A stretch of 64,000 nt of DNA from NCBI RefSeq assembly GCF_000315625.1, contig NW_005434649.1:380936-444935 (forward strand), in the 5' to 3' direction. The position numbers and the translations under genes were made by a program. This DNA comes from Guillardia theta CCMP2712 (lineage: Eukaryota > Cryptophyceae > Pyrenomonadales > Geminigeraceae). This document shows positions 9,731-20,900 of this stretch, one piece after another. The notes beneath the pieces were generated by a model. That model had not been told where the DNA came from. It did not search any database and saw nothing but the letters and a program-made list of their open reading frames with translations. Each line of letters begins with the position of its first letter. Positions within the stretch are counted from its first letter, which is position 1.

Positions 9731-12551
9731 TTACAACCCTTGCCCGGGGAGGTGAGCGGGGACGAGCTCAGGCAGGTGCATGTGCTGCATATCCTGCATG
9801 GCCCCCTCCCGCAGGATCGCCTTCGTGTGGTCGAAGTTCTTGAGGGCGTGCTGGAACTTGATCTCTCCTCGGCTCACGTGCCCAGGGTCCCACGCGTACT
9901 CCTTCTCGTACACGGCATCAGGAGAGAAGTTGGTCGCTTTCTTGGCGGCGCTGCGCTGATGGTAGCTCTTCACTCTGCGACGAGCCATCTCCCTCCTGTG
10001 CTCTTCCCGAGCCCTTTCGTCCTCGTCACGTCGACGCTCCTCCCTTCGCTCGCCCTCCCTCCTCGGCCTTCGCTCGTCCCTCACCTCACTCAGCTCCGTC
10101 GTGCGGCCCCCGCGGAGCTCTTCTTTGAGCTCGTCCACTTCACCCTCGAGGCGAGAGGTCCTGTCCTCGAGACGGCGGTCCCTCCGCTTCTCGAAGCGAA
10201 GGTCGTCCTTCAGATCGTGCACCTCTGAACGCAGAGAGCTGTCGCGCCTCCTGTCACCCTCCGCCCTCGAGTCGCGACGACGATCGAACACCAAGTGTCC
10301 CTCCTCGTTCTCAACTACTCGCGGCCCCTCCCTGATCCCACGACGTTGCATCCTGGTGTAGGATCCTCTGCCCCGGCTATCCCAATGGTTCTGAGTCTCT
10401 CGGAGCATTGTATCCCGGGCGTGCTCAGCCTGCAGGTGCCAGTCGTGCTCACGGCGCTCTTCGAAGTCCCTGCTCTGGTCGGGCGATCGACGAACGTCCC
10501 TTGAGTCACCCCCAGGCAGCTCGGCAAGCTCTTGATTCAGGCGGCTGACCTTAGACAGCTCGGCTCTCCTCTCCTCCTTGAGGGCTCGGTTGTACTTACG
10601 CATGTCCTGCTTGAATTCATCCTCGGCTCTGGACTCGTGACCGTCCTCGTAGAGGTGCGGGGTAGACATGGATGCGAGACGAGAAGAGCGCGGGGCGATG
10701 CGCCGCAGCCTCTTGGTAGTTCCCGAGAGGTCTCTCGTCACCTCCTTCAACGACCCGGGATCTGACCACAGCATGGAGAAGAGAGGGGCAGACTTTCCGG
10801 AGCCCTTGACTTTCTCCAGCTGGCTGACCTCACCAGGACCCTTGGAGAGCATGGCAACCCTGGGATCTCCAGTGCCAAATGGGACGTCTTCAGAGTTAGC
10901 GGAAGATTCTTCACCCAACATCTGAGTCCTAGCTGGCTTGACGTCGGATGATGCCTGCAATTCAGCATCCCTGTGTTCACCGACGTATCCGGCTCTGTAA
11001 GCTGTGGCAAGAGCTTTCTTGAAGGCCTCCTCGCGCTTCGAGTAGTGCCCATCTTCCTTCAGCTGCTCACCATCCTCCGAGGACTTGATATTGTTATTCT
11101 TCCTCCTCTCAGTCTCTTTCGCAGCTCTCTCGAGATTGGCAGCTCTGACTGAATGCAGATGCTTGTGATCTACTGGATCATGTGATTGATCCCTCTCGTG
11201 CCGAATCTTGGACTCGGCGAGTTTGTGCAGCTGTTGCTTTGGATCCTCTGGCTGAACAACCTTAAGATCATTTTCGTCTGAGTCGGAACCAGTTTGGGTC
11301 TGAGCAATCGAGGACTCCTTGGAAGCTTCAGCTGCGTACTTCTGCGCCTTCTCAGCGGCCTTCTGAGCAGCCTCCTTAGCCAACTTTGCCTCCTCATTCG
11401 CATCCCTCTCTTTCTTATCCAAAGTCTTGGCTTTCTGTTCGAGCACAGACATCAATTTGTTCCTGATGGTGTGGGCCTCTTGTTCTTTCTGCTCGGCCAA
11501 CTGATCAAGCTTCTTGGCTGCCTCAACCTTCTTTTGAGAGTCTGCGATTCGTCCCTTTGCCTCCTGCTTCAAGGATGCAGCTTCGCCTTCATCCTTCTTG
11601 GCTTGAACCAGAAGAGACGGCAGATCTGCAGCAGCCTTGCTCTCAGCCTGCTCAACCACCTTGATCTTGTCGGCCTCTTCCATAGCCTTCTCATTGTAGT
11701 TGCCTGCCTTGTCCTCGAGCTCCATGATCTTCTCCTTGTCAGCATCAGCCTTGGCCTTTGCTTCCTGAGCATCCGAAGCGAGCTTGCTAGAGAGCCTCTC
11801 GTTCTTGTTCATGGCAGCCCTTGCTTCACGGACCTCCTTCGCAGCTTTGTCATACTTCTCCTGCCTTCTTGCAAGCAGTGATTGCGCCTTGAGGAGTCGG
11901 GACTTCTCACGTTCTTCCTCCGCAGTGTTGGACAACTTGAGAGCTTGAGTCCTGTGCTTCTCGGCCAGAGCATGCCTCTTTGCCGCTTCTACAAGCTGAT
12001 CCTGTACCTCATTCTTCATTTGGCTCAGGGTAGCGTCAGCTGACACGGCGGCGATGGGTTCAGAAAAGTTCCACACTCCACCAACGATCGCTGCAATAAC
12101 CAGCAACGCAAGTCCTATCGCACCCAGAGCAGCTGCAGGCCATCCACTGAGCTTCCAAGCCCTGCAAGGAAAAGCCAAAAATTTCTTCAGTTTGGTGAGA
12201 TTCAACAAATTGACAAGAGAAGAATCAGGCTGGCCACAGAGAGATTTCTCCTTTCGAAACATATGTCCATAAATCATCGTATAAACAGTTGATGCATCGA
12301 GATAAATCACTTTAATGGCTGGAAAACCCGAAAATGCCAACCAGATCACAGAAAAATCGACGATTCGTCAAATAAGCACCAGGAGGTACGAAACCAAACA
12401 AATTTGCATTACACATGTAGAATACTCGATCAAACGACCATCAGTTTCATCATATCGCGTTGCATCAGGACACTATCCATCCTCCACCATCGCCCCATCT
12501 TCATCCCGCAACTCACCGCGGTGGCCTCATAATTCCTCCGAAGGCTGCCAT
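9731..12551 (-). CDS. Membrane-anchored long coiled-coil protein, function unknown
   Basis: Two exons. Exon 1, 12551-12517, encodes MAAFGGIMRPP plus two bases; donor GTGAGT; the acceptor TCCTTGCAG leads into exon 2, 12161-9731, and the split CG|G codon gives Arg. About 821 aa. Residues about 12-45 include one transmembrane helix (ALGAIGLALLVIAAIVGGVW). A very long Ala/Glu/Lys/Gln coiled coil follows (residues about 60-320), then a charged low-complexity middle, then an Arg/Glu-rich second coiled coil. Three short motifs of similar flavour recur (REEAFKKALATAYRAGY, DEFKQDMRKYNRALKEER, EIKFQHALKNFDHTKAI), possibly a degenerate repeat. I do not recognise a family. A tether or scaffold with a short N-terminal tail and a long C-terminal rod is an inference. 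Its promoter region has a striking Myb/AP-1-like motif cluster. Confidence 0.75.
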
Positions 12552-12583
12552 GGCTGCGAAGAGACGCGTGGCTCTCAGTGGGT

Positions 12584-12739
12584 CCGTTACAGAAATAGGG
12601 TAGACCGTTACAGTACTGATCTACTGTCGGTTACAAGTCGCCCAGGTGCCGGGTGGCTCCGCGTCGTGACTCAGGCCGGGCGGGCCCCGGCGCGGAGTAG
12701 TCCGATGATAACGGTTACAAAGTTGCTGACTCATAACGG
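12584..12739 (-). promoter_or_regulatory. Cluster of AACGG (Myb/MSA-like) and TGACTCA motifs upstream of coiled-coil gene
   Basis: Within 156 bp just upstream of the ATG at 12551 are CCGTTAC at 12584-12590 and 12605-12611, CGGTTAC at 12628-12634, TAACGGTTAC at 12709-12718 and TAACGG at 12734-12739, plus TGACTCA at 12667-12673 and 12727-12733. AACGG is the core of Myb and plant M-phase (MSA) elements; TGACTCA is the AP-1/GCN4 bZIP site. Binding by such factors in this organism is inferred. Confidence 0.45.
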
Positions 12740-14549
12740 TCCTCATAAAGATGATCGTCAAAGGTTTTATTACTCAACCACTTCATAAAAATACATTTAT
12801 AGCCTGGTCACCGTCAAGCATGCCCATGTGGATCTCGAGGTGACCACCTGCCTCCCCACCGCATCTAAAGCTCCATTAGAGGCTCACATAAGAAATCAAC
12901 AACCCTGCACACACCCTCGCAACACACTTAAACCTCGTTGACTCATGGGGGGCATTTCTTATCACATGACACCCTTGCAGCGATTGATTAGAGTCCCACT
13001 TAAGAAATGGACTACCATGACCAAGTTTTTCTACAACCTTTTGAAAAACTATGCTTTTGCGGTGACGTGTGAAGCTCTACACCGCACCGGTTCTGCCTTA
13101 GATCCTGGCCCCCACTTCAACCACCTTACCCCCTAATAGACTATTTAGTACCCCTCCTAATGAGGGATAACCCCCACCCCATCTCCGGCTGCCATTTCTG
13201 GAACTACTGCAAATTTACCCCCATCCTTCTCCACTTTTACACCCCACCCTTCGGAGACAAACCCCCACCCCAGGTGCCGTTAGAGTTGGTCGCCTTTGCG
13301 TACTGGGTGCAACATGGTAGATAGTACACATAGGACCATTCTATCTTCCTAAGACCTCACGGCAGCAAGGTGTCTCACCGAGGAGACGCATGCCCTTTTC
13401 AAGGGGGAAAGCAGCGAGAGGCTGAAATCATTCCAAGTTTGAGCCAATTCTTGGTATCCTCTCATGCCTCTTGATTTCCTATAGTGATCTCAAAGCTCTG
13501 CTTCAATACTACTCCACTATCACTTTATGGGTTTGATTTCGACTGTATCACTTTCGGCTGCCTCTTGAAATTGGACATGTGTGTGGTAAAGAACGATCAT
13601 GATGCGGAGGCCTTCTCGAAATCACTCGCTTTCACGTCGTTTTACTCTAAAACCACCAATTTATCCAACAAAGCATGATCCACCCTACCCCCTCTCGGGT
13701 TGTCACCTCACCCCCTCTGTGAACGTGTCTTCACCTAAAAGATATGTCCCTAAAGCCCAGGGTTCGCCTTTCGAGCTTCCATCTTTCGAATGTACCCTAC
13801 CTTCTTACCCGTCCTCATCCTGAAACCCACCCCACCGTGAAGATTGAAATCTTCGAAAGATACAAGGGTGGGGGTAATACCTTTCGGAGGGGTACAACAC
13901 GTACAAGAATGATGAAGCATTCAAATAACTGGGTGATAGAAAGGAGAAAATGAGACTAAAATAGAGGGGTAGTCATGGTGTGACATATTGAGAACAGGGT
14001 ACTCTTGATGGACAGAGAATTTGTGGGGGTACTTAAGTCTATGGGGTGTATGACCCCACCCCATAACTACTACCCTGGACATAACTTTGTAGATTTGTAC
14101 CAGGCAAACGCGCCTCCTTCCGTCGCTTCCCCTGCTCGTCAAACCCGTTTCCGGCTCCGACTGTGCTGCTATATCTGTACGCCCTTCTCCCATCTGTAAC
14201 CCTTTCCTGTCTTCCTCCTCCCTCTTCGAACATATCACTTGCAAGTTGGACTGCTTCACGCCCTGCACATTTCTGCTCCGGGTCAGTCTTGCAACTTGCC
14301 AACACCTGCGTACGGACGTCCGTAGAGTACCTAGCTCCAGTGGCAGAAGTTTGCAGTGTTGCCTGATCGTCTGAATCGTTAAGGCAATATCATCTATTTC
14401 TCAACAATTTCCTGGCTGATCCTCTGATCACTACTGCGTTTCTGAGGTTGTATCGGTTTCTGGATTTACACAGTGGACTGCTCACATACGAAATAATGAG
14501 ACTGTGAAATAGACAACTGCTGTTGCTGTTTGGAATCTTCTTGTAGATA
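12740..14549. other. Intergenic
   Basis: No gene supported. The stretch is C-rich with many CCCACCCC and ACCCC words and scattered short ORFs lacking domains. A TGACTCA occurs near 12937. Confidence 0.55.
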
Positions 14550-14927
14550 ATGATAGAACATTTCGAATCTAATATGATAGATGATTCGACGGAGCCGCTT
14601 TCGAAGGAAGCCTTCGAGCAGTTCTTTGGGTTCTGCCCAAGTACTGCGCCCGTGACTACCAAAGCGAACTTGATGATGGATTTCAACCTTACAGCGTTTT
14701 CGATGGACTGGATAGATGAATTCGAGGGTCTTGAATTCTTGGTGAAGGATCAAGATCGGACGGAAAATCGACCTATTCAACGTACCCCGAACACACGAAC
14801 AGAAAGTATGGATGAGAGGCTGAATAGATTTATGATGGATTTTTCTATGGACGACGACCCCCTTGATATGGCCATGGATGATTTGAATGTGGTTGCTCAG
14901 CCAAAACAAAGACATACCTCTATCTGA
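14550..14927 (+). CDS. Small acidic protein of unknown function (possible)
   Basis: A 125-residue ORF with non-repetitive, gene-like composition (start MIEHFESNMIDDSTEPL). It is acidic and rich in Met, Asp and Phe, with clusters such as MMDFSMDDDPLDMAMDDL that resemble acidic activation segments. I recognise no domain and no neighbouring exon, and no other evidence supports expression, so it may be a real small gene, the last exon of one, or chance. Confidence 0.35.
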   Translation: MIEHFESNMIDDSTEPLSKEAFEQFFGFCPSTAPVTTKANLMMDFNLTAFSMDWIDEFEGLEFLVKDQDRTENRPIQRTPNTRTESMDERLNRFMMDFSMDDDPLDMAMDDLNVVAQPKQRHTSI

Positions 14928-16597
14928 TCAAGCACATCCGGGCCCGTGACCGTGAGGTCGCTAATGAGCATTTTTGTACTGTAACGTCAAATAGCAATGT
15001 ATTACTACTAGTGTAAATGCAATTTAAAGTGACACAATGTCGTTGATGTTTGGTGATTCCTCTGCTTTTGCATCATAGCACTGCTAGAAAACATCAGCCA
15101 TGCGTAATCTTTGAGTCATTCTTCTTTGTGCGAATGTTGACTTGAATTCTACCCACTGACACTAGCGGCACTGAGTGTCAGTGTTGAATTCACCGCTGAA
15201 CGGTGCTGCCCAGCAACAGCTCACGCTAGTCAGAGTGTGATGACATTTCTTAGTGATATGCTACTCAGCGCTCAGCTGCAGCTCGTGTCGAAGTTTGCAG
15301 TCGCGCTGGGCCGCAGGCCGCCGCCGCGACTCGGAAGGCTGAGAAACTTACTCGGACAGAGAGGACTGAACCGTCAGTGATCGGACCCGGCGTACCGTCG
15401 GTAGGACAATCGGAAGCCGGCTGACAGCTGAGTCGTGGCGGCCCTTGGAGCCCGGTACTACTAGTACCGTCACGGTAGGCTCATACAGTACGACTTCTGC
15501 CCATGAAGTTTCAAGTTTCAAGACTTCACGCTCGGAGGCGGGGCGCCACTGCCCCGGCCGGGCCGGCCCACGGGGCGCACTGGCAGGCCCTGAGCCTCCG
15601 AGGAGGGCGGCGCCGGTGCGCGCCGCCCGGGCCCCGCCGGGCCCCCCGCCGCCGCGGCCCAGGGCGTGCCCCGGCCCCCCGCGGCCCGGGCCCGGGCCCG
15701 GGCCGTGCGCCGGTCGTCGGAGACCCGGGTCGCGTGCCAGCAACCCCATCCGACGGTGCAGCCGCTGCGGCCGGCGCCGCGGGCCCCACGGTCCGATCCC
15801 GGATCGGCGCCGGCGCCGGCCCGGGGGCCGCCGGCCAACTTCCGGGCCGAGACGGACTGCCTGTCGGCGGAACTTGAACCCTACCTGGCACGTGCGGGAA
15901 CACCGAGGGATGAAGATCATGGAAGATGGATGATGCGCGGCATGAAGGAAGTCGGGCATCGGCGATCGCATGAAGATCATGGAAGATCGATGCTGCGCTT
16001 CATTCAGTGCCGCTGATCATCGAGGTAGCATGCTGGCCAGCCCCCAATGTTCCTGCTTGCACTTGCTGCTGTAGCTCCTCCTGTTGTGCTTGTCGTGAAT
16101 GATCATGAGGCGTGTGATGATCCTTTGCACCGTGAGCTCTTTGCGCCAGAGATGTGGCAGAAGTGGAGTAAGACACCACTGATGCTGCTGTGCTCATGCG
16201 CTCCCCGCTCAACGAAGATCGAACGCTGTGGGCGTGTTGATGGAGTCACTTGTACCACTGATAGTGGCTAAGTCCACCTCACAGCACAAGTATCGTCTTT
16301 CCTTTGTCTTGTATATGTACTTCAACACCATGGTTGAGATGTTGTGTTGTGATATGTTTTGTTGAGACATGTTGCGTTGAGATGTCGCGTAAAGAAATGT
16401 TGCTTTCAGAACTGACCGGTTCGGTTTTGGCAGATGTAAATTAGATTATACAGCAGATGTAATCGTACTTACAGGTTGTAAATGAGTAGTCTCTTCATAC
16501 CATTCTTTATGTATAATAGAACAAACACGAAAAGGTAAACAACAACTACGAAAGTTCTAAGAGCAACTGAATACACTACAATCTAACCCTGCCCTCT
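14928..16597. other. Intergenic with hairpins, extreme GC island and direct repeat
   Basis: No convincing gene. It holds inverted repeats at 15145-15190 and 15191-15205, an island of more than 80% G+C at about 15530-15860, and a direct repeat ATGAAGATCATGGAAGAT at 15909 and 15970. ORFs within the island are Arg/Ala/Gly/Pro frame artefacts. Confidence 0.55.
15145..15190. repeat. Imperfect inverted repeat (hairpin)
   Basis: TGAATTC...CACTGACACT on the left (perfect decamer 15154-15163) pairs with AGTGTCAGTG (15174-15183) ...GAATTCA on the right around a 10-base loop. It is followed by a second hairpin, CACCG-CTGAA-CGGTG. The role is unknown. Confidence 0.7.
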
Positions 16598-17963
16598 TCA
16601 ATCGTTTGTCATCGTCACCATAGCTGTTCCCATCAGCACCCAGACGTCTGGCGGCTCGTCCGTTGGCAGGGAGATACCTTGAAACAAGTAAGCGATAGAA
16701 GCACAGGGCAACAAGTGCATGCACTTACTGAGGATGTAGTTGGTCGACTGCCCCGTTGTGTTGAGTACACCTGCCCTGACGTTGGTCTTGTACAGCGGGC
16801 ATTCGTAGTCCTCAGCAGGAGGCGTGTAGTCTTGGACGGGGTTGAAGTGGATGATAGGAACTAGTGACATCATCTCCCCCATGTTGGATGGTTTGAGTTT
16901 CTTCGTCCTCCTGTCCCACCTGGCGGCTTCCAAGAAAAGTCCTTCGATGTAGATGCCGTCCTCCGGAGGGTCGGCCACGTCGTCCACGCTCTCCATGGAC
17001 TTGACGGTGAAGCCGAAGTTGAGAGTGTCGATGGGTAGCTGATACCTTCGTGCATGGGTCTGGAGAGCTCCTGTCATGAAGCCTTGAGGGTAGTAGAAGC
17101 CTGGCAGCCAAAAGCTGTTGGGTTGACCCTTGACCAGCCACGACTTGAAGAAGTTGATGCGGCGATGAAAGTCTTTGAGCCAGGAGCCAAGGGGCTTAAG
17201 GGAGGGGTAGGCGACCTTGCTCCAGAGGGAAGGGACCTGGTTGTTCTGAAACGAGGTGAACATCATCTCCAGCTCTGCCGACATCACGACGATTCCCTTG
17301 ATGGCCTTTTGGAGGTCGGCCAGGGAGATGCGCATGGCGCGGATAAGGCGGTTGAACTTGTCGAGCTCCTGGAGGAGGACAGTGTCGAGGGAGCGATAGG
17401 CCCCGTTGGGCAGCTTCGTGAAGAGACCAGCAGCATGATCCTGCGCGCTGAACCCCGGGCTGTCATGAGGGAAGTCGGGAGGAAGGGAGGAGAGGGTCGA
17501 GCTGCACATCTCATCGACCATTTCTTCCGGGCTCTTGCCCTCCCCGTGACCGCCTGACACTCTGGGCTGGATACTGAGGACAGTGTCGAAGATGGATCTT
17601 GTCTCTTGCAGCTGGAAGGTGATGTTGGCGTTGGCGTGCATGCCGAAGACTTCGGGGTTGTCGATCATGGGAAGGGATCGCAGGTAGTCCATAAGAGCGT
17701 CGTGCGACCCGACCTTGGGGGAGAAATAGGTTCCGCTCTCAGAGAACTTGTACTCGTCGTCGTCAACAACGTTCTTGGTGTAGTACCTCGCCAGAATGCA
17801 CATGAGGCATCTCCGGTCGATGTCGTCCGTGACTCGACCTGCAAGAGGGCAGGTGAAAGAAGGACAAGGGCGATGAGCAAACGTGGGGGGATGGGGGGAG
17901 TTAGACGAGAGGTGCGTTGTACAGAAATTGAGGAAGCGAATGTGGAGGAGAAGTGGAGAGCAT

Positions 17964-17999
<36 letters not shown>

Positions 18000-20900
18000 A
18001 AATCTTTCACCTCCGTAGTTGACGTGGCCAGTAACGTACGTCAGCGCCTCCCACGGCATCTCCTCGAAGTTCCTGGTGAACATCTTAAGAACGTCCTTGG
18101 CGCAGAGGATGTCGGAGGTGTTGAACTCGTAGCGGATATTCCATCCCAAGGCACCGTATTTCCTCCGCTCCTGCACCACAGCATGGAAGAAGGAGAGACC
18201 GACCAGCAGCTTCTTCCAGTACCTCGCGTCCCTCCCTCCCCTCTCGTCGCCGCATACCTCCCACTCCTCCGCCAGCATCGTGAACGTGCCAATAAGGTTC
18301 GCGCGCAGGCCCTTGGGAGGCTCGTTGGTGAGCTTGATCCCATTCTGGAGGACGGAGACGGGGAAGGACTTGGAGGGCATGGAAGTCAGCCAGAGCCGAA
18401 AGTTCTCGTCGCCGACGCCATGCGCAAAGTCCTCGACGATCTTCTCCAGCGCTCCCATCCATGACGTTGCAAGGTGGCAGTTCATCAGGCACACCCAGTC
18501 GCCCTTCTTGGTTGACTGCGCGATCACCTTCTCCGCCACGGGGCCCTGGCCCTGTCCCAGCGAGATGCTCTGCAGGCGGTTGAGGTAGTTCTTCTCCTCG
18601 GCGAACTTGATCAGGGCACCGGTGGGGTCGCTGCCGACGGAGAGGACGAAGATGACGGGGGTGCGGTAGTCAGTGTCGGGGAAGATCTCGGCGAGCATGA
18701 TGGGAGGAGACTCTGTAAAGGAGCGACCCATCTTCTCCTCGACGTACTTGGAGGTGGCGAAGACAAGCTTCTCCTCCCTGAAGATCTTGAGGACAATCAT
18801 CTTCTGGAAGCTATTGAGCTTGCCCTGCCATGGCTCCGGCAAAGGCGCGTCCTGCGGCATCGCAGTCCCGGCCCACTGTTTCCACTGCTTCACGGAATCC
18901 GTCACGCTGCCCACGAACCCCTCGAACAGGTGCGGCATCTGCGCCTCGAGCCCGAGGATCGCCTCCCACTGCGGGGAGGAGACGAAGGTAGGATCAGGGT
19001 TCTTGACCTTGGCCTCGGCTGGCGGGGCTCCTCGCAGGATGAAGTTCCACTCGCCAGAGCTGATGTGGCCGAGGTTCCGCTGGATGGAAGTGCAGATGAG
19101 GAAGGAGAAGATGAGCTTGTGCTTCTCAAAGAGCCCTCTGCAGACGTTCTTGTACATGAAGTCAGTGATGAAGGCTATCAGGATCTCTAGCCTCTTTTCC
19201 AGGTTGTCGTTCTTCTGGCTGACCTCGATGCAGTAGTTGTACAGCCTCTTGAAGTACTCGAGGGAATACTGATACATCGGGTCGATCTCCGCCAGGTCGG
19301 CTACGACGAAGTAAATCAGGGACCCTCGGGTAGCGACGCTCCTGTATCCCTCCCTTGCCGTCGAGATCTGCTCGTCGGTCTCGGTTGCGTCCGCCACCCT
19401 CTTGACGATCATGGAGGTGGTGAACTTCGACTGCTGCAGCGTGTTGATAAGCGGCTCGTTGTCGAGGATCATCCCCTCGCTCTCCTTGAGCAGCTTCAGC
19501 ACCTTGTCCTGCAGGTCGCTCAGCTGCTTCTTGTCTGACGCCATGCTCACAACGAGCTTGTCCTTCATGGCCTCGAGGTCGGGCCTCTCCTTTCTCACCA
19601 CGTCCCCCAGCAGCTGATCCTCCAGTCCATCCAGCGTGATCACGAAGTTGATCAAGGTGGCCTTGATGCAGACGTCGGGGAGGTAGTGAGGGTTTGACAT
19701 CTTGGTTGTCATATAGAACTTGAAGGCTGGATCGTAGTCGACGTCCTGCTCGCCTACTCGGATCAAGATTCTGCTCCCCTGCCTGAAGAGCTGCTTCAGC
19801 AGGATCGGCTCCAGAGCTGGGTCGAGCTCCTCTCCAAGGTCCTCCAGCATGACTGGGTTCCCAACTCTTATGCTGCTCTCCAACGTGCGGAGGAAGTTGG
19901 GGTCGGTGAGCTTGATGAGCCGCAGGCCGTTCCTCTCCTCCATGTTCTTGATCCACCTGTTCGCCTGCATCTGCGGGTCGATCATGAGCGGCCAGCGCTG
20001 ACCGATTTTGACCAGAACTCCGTTGTCGATCGATACCTGCAACAGTGGAGTGAGAAGAGAGGAGGGAGGACAGGACAGGGCAGGGAAGGGAATGGCAGGG
20101 AAGGAGAGTTCAGCAACAAATGATAGGAGGGAAGAGGAGATCAGGGGAAAGAAGGAAATAGCTAGATTGCATGGGGAAAGGATAACAGTTCAAAACTTGC
20201 ACAAGGTAATCGAGACAAGGTACAGTGGGAAAGCACAGACACATCCAGGAATCCTCTCATAGAGGGTAGAAACACGGGCTACAAGAGCTTCACTTCACTT
20301 CACCTCATCAGTGGGCAGACCGTTGATGTTCCACTCTCTGACTTCAACCGCCTTAGAGAGCGTGTTGACAAGGCTGAAGGAAGGTGATATGGGGATACCC
20401 CCGGATTTGCATGCCTCCATCCACTGCGCTACAATCTCCTTCCTATACCCTCCTGTCAGGGGCCCGTAGTAGGCCACGCAGGCGGCGCCTAGGAACACGT
20501 CCCCCACCAGCAGCTTCAGCTGCGTGTTCAGCACTCCCACCTGCTCCGTCCATGACACCTGCTCTGACCCCAGAGCGTCTGTCAGCTTCCCAGCTCGCCC
20601 CAGCCTCGCCTCGCACAGAGCCGCCTGATCTGCCAGGCTCTTCTTGTCCACCATGGCCTGGTCGAGCTGTTCCTCGAGGGACATGACCTTGTCTTGCACC
20701 TGCTTCAGCGCGTCTTGCTTCTCCTTCAGCGCTGACATCGCCTTGGCAAGCGTCGCATTCGCTGCTGCGAGCTTCGCTTTCTTGGGCTCGACCTCCTTGG
20801 CGACGCGGTTGTAGACTTCCATGGCCCGGCACCACATGCAGAGGCCCTTGGCTGCCTTGGAGACCTTGCCGACGGTCTCGGGGGTGAAGTCAGGCATGGC

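Noticed and set aside
12945-14305. Several ORFs of 60-115 residues
   Set aside because: No domain, no splice structure, overlapping antisense ORFs of the same size and C-rich intergenic composition.
15348-16016. Overlapping ORFs of 100-210 residues in all frames
   Set aside because: They reflect lack of stop codons in a GC island; composition is Arg/Ala/Gly/Pro with no motif.
16047-16271. 74-residue ORF with a signal-peptide-like start
   Set aside because: The hydrophobic start (MFLLALAAVAPPVVLVV) is suggestive, but there is no homology, no splice context and it overlaps an equally long antisense ORF.
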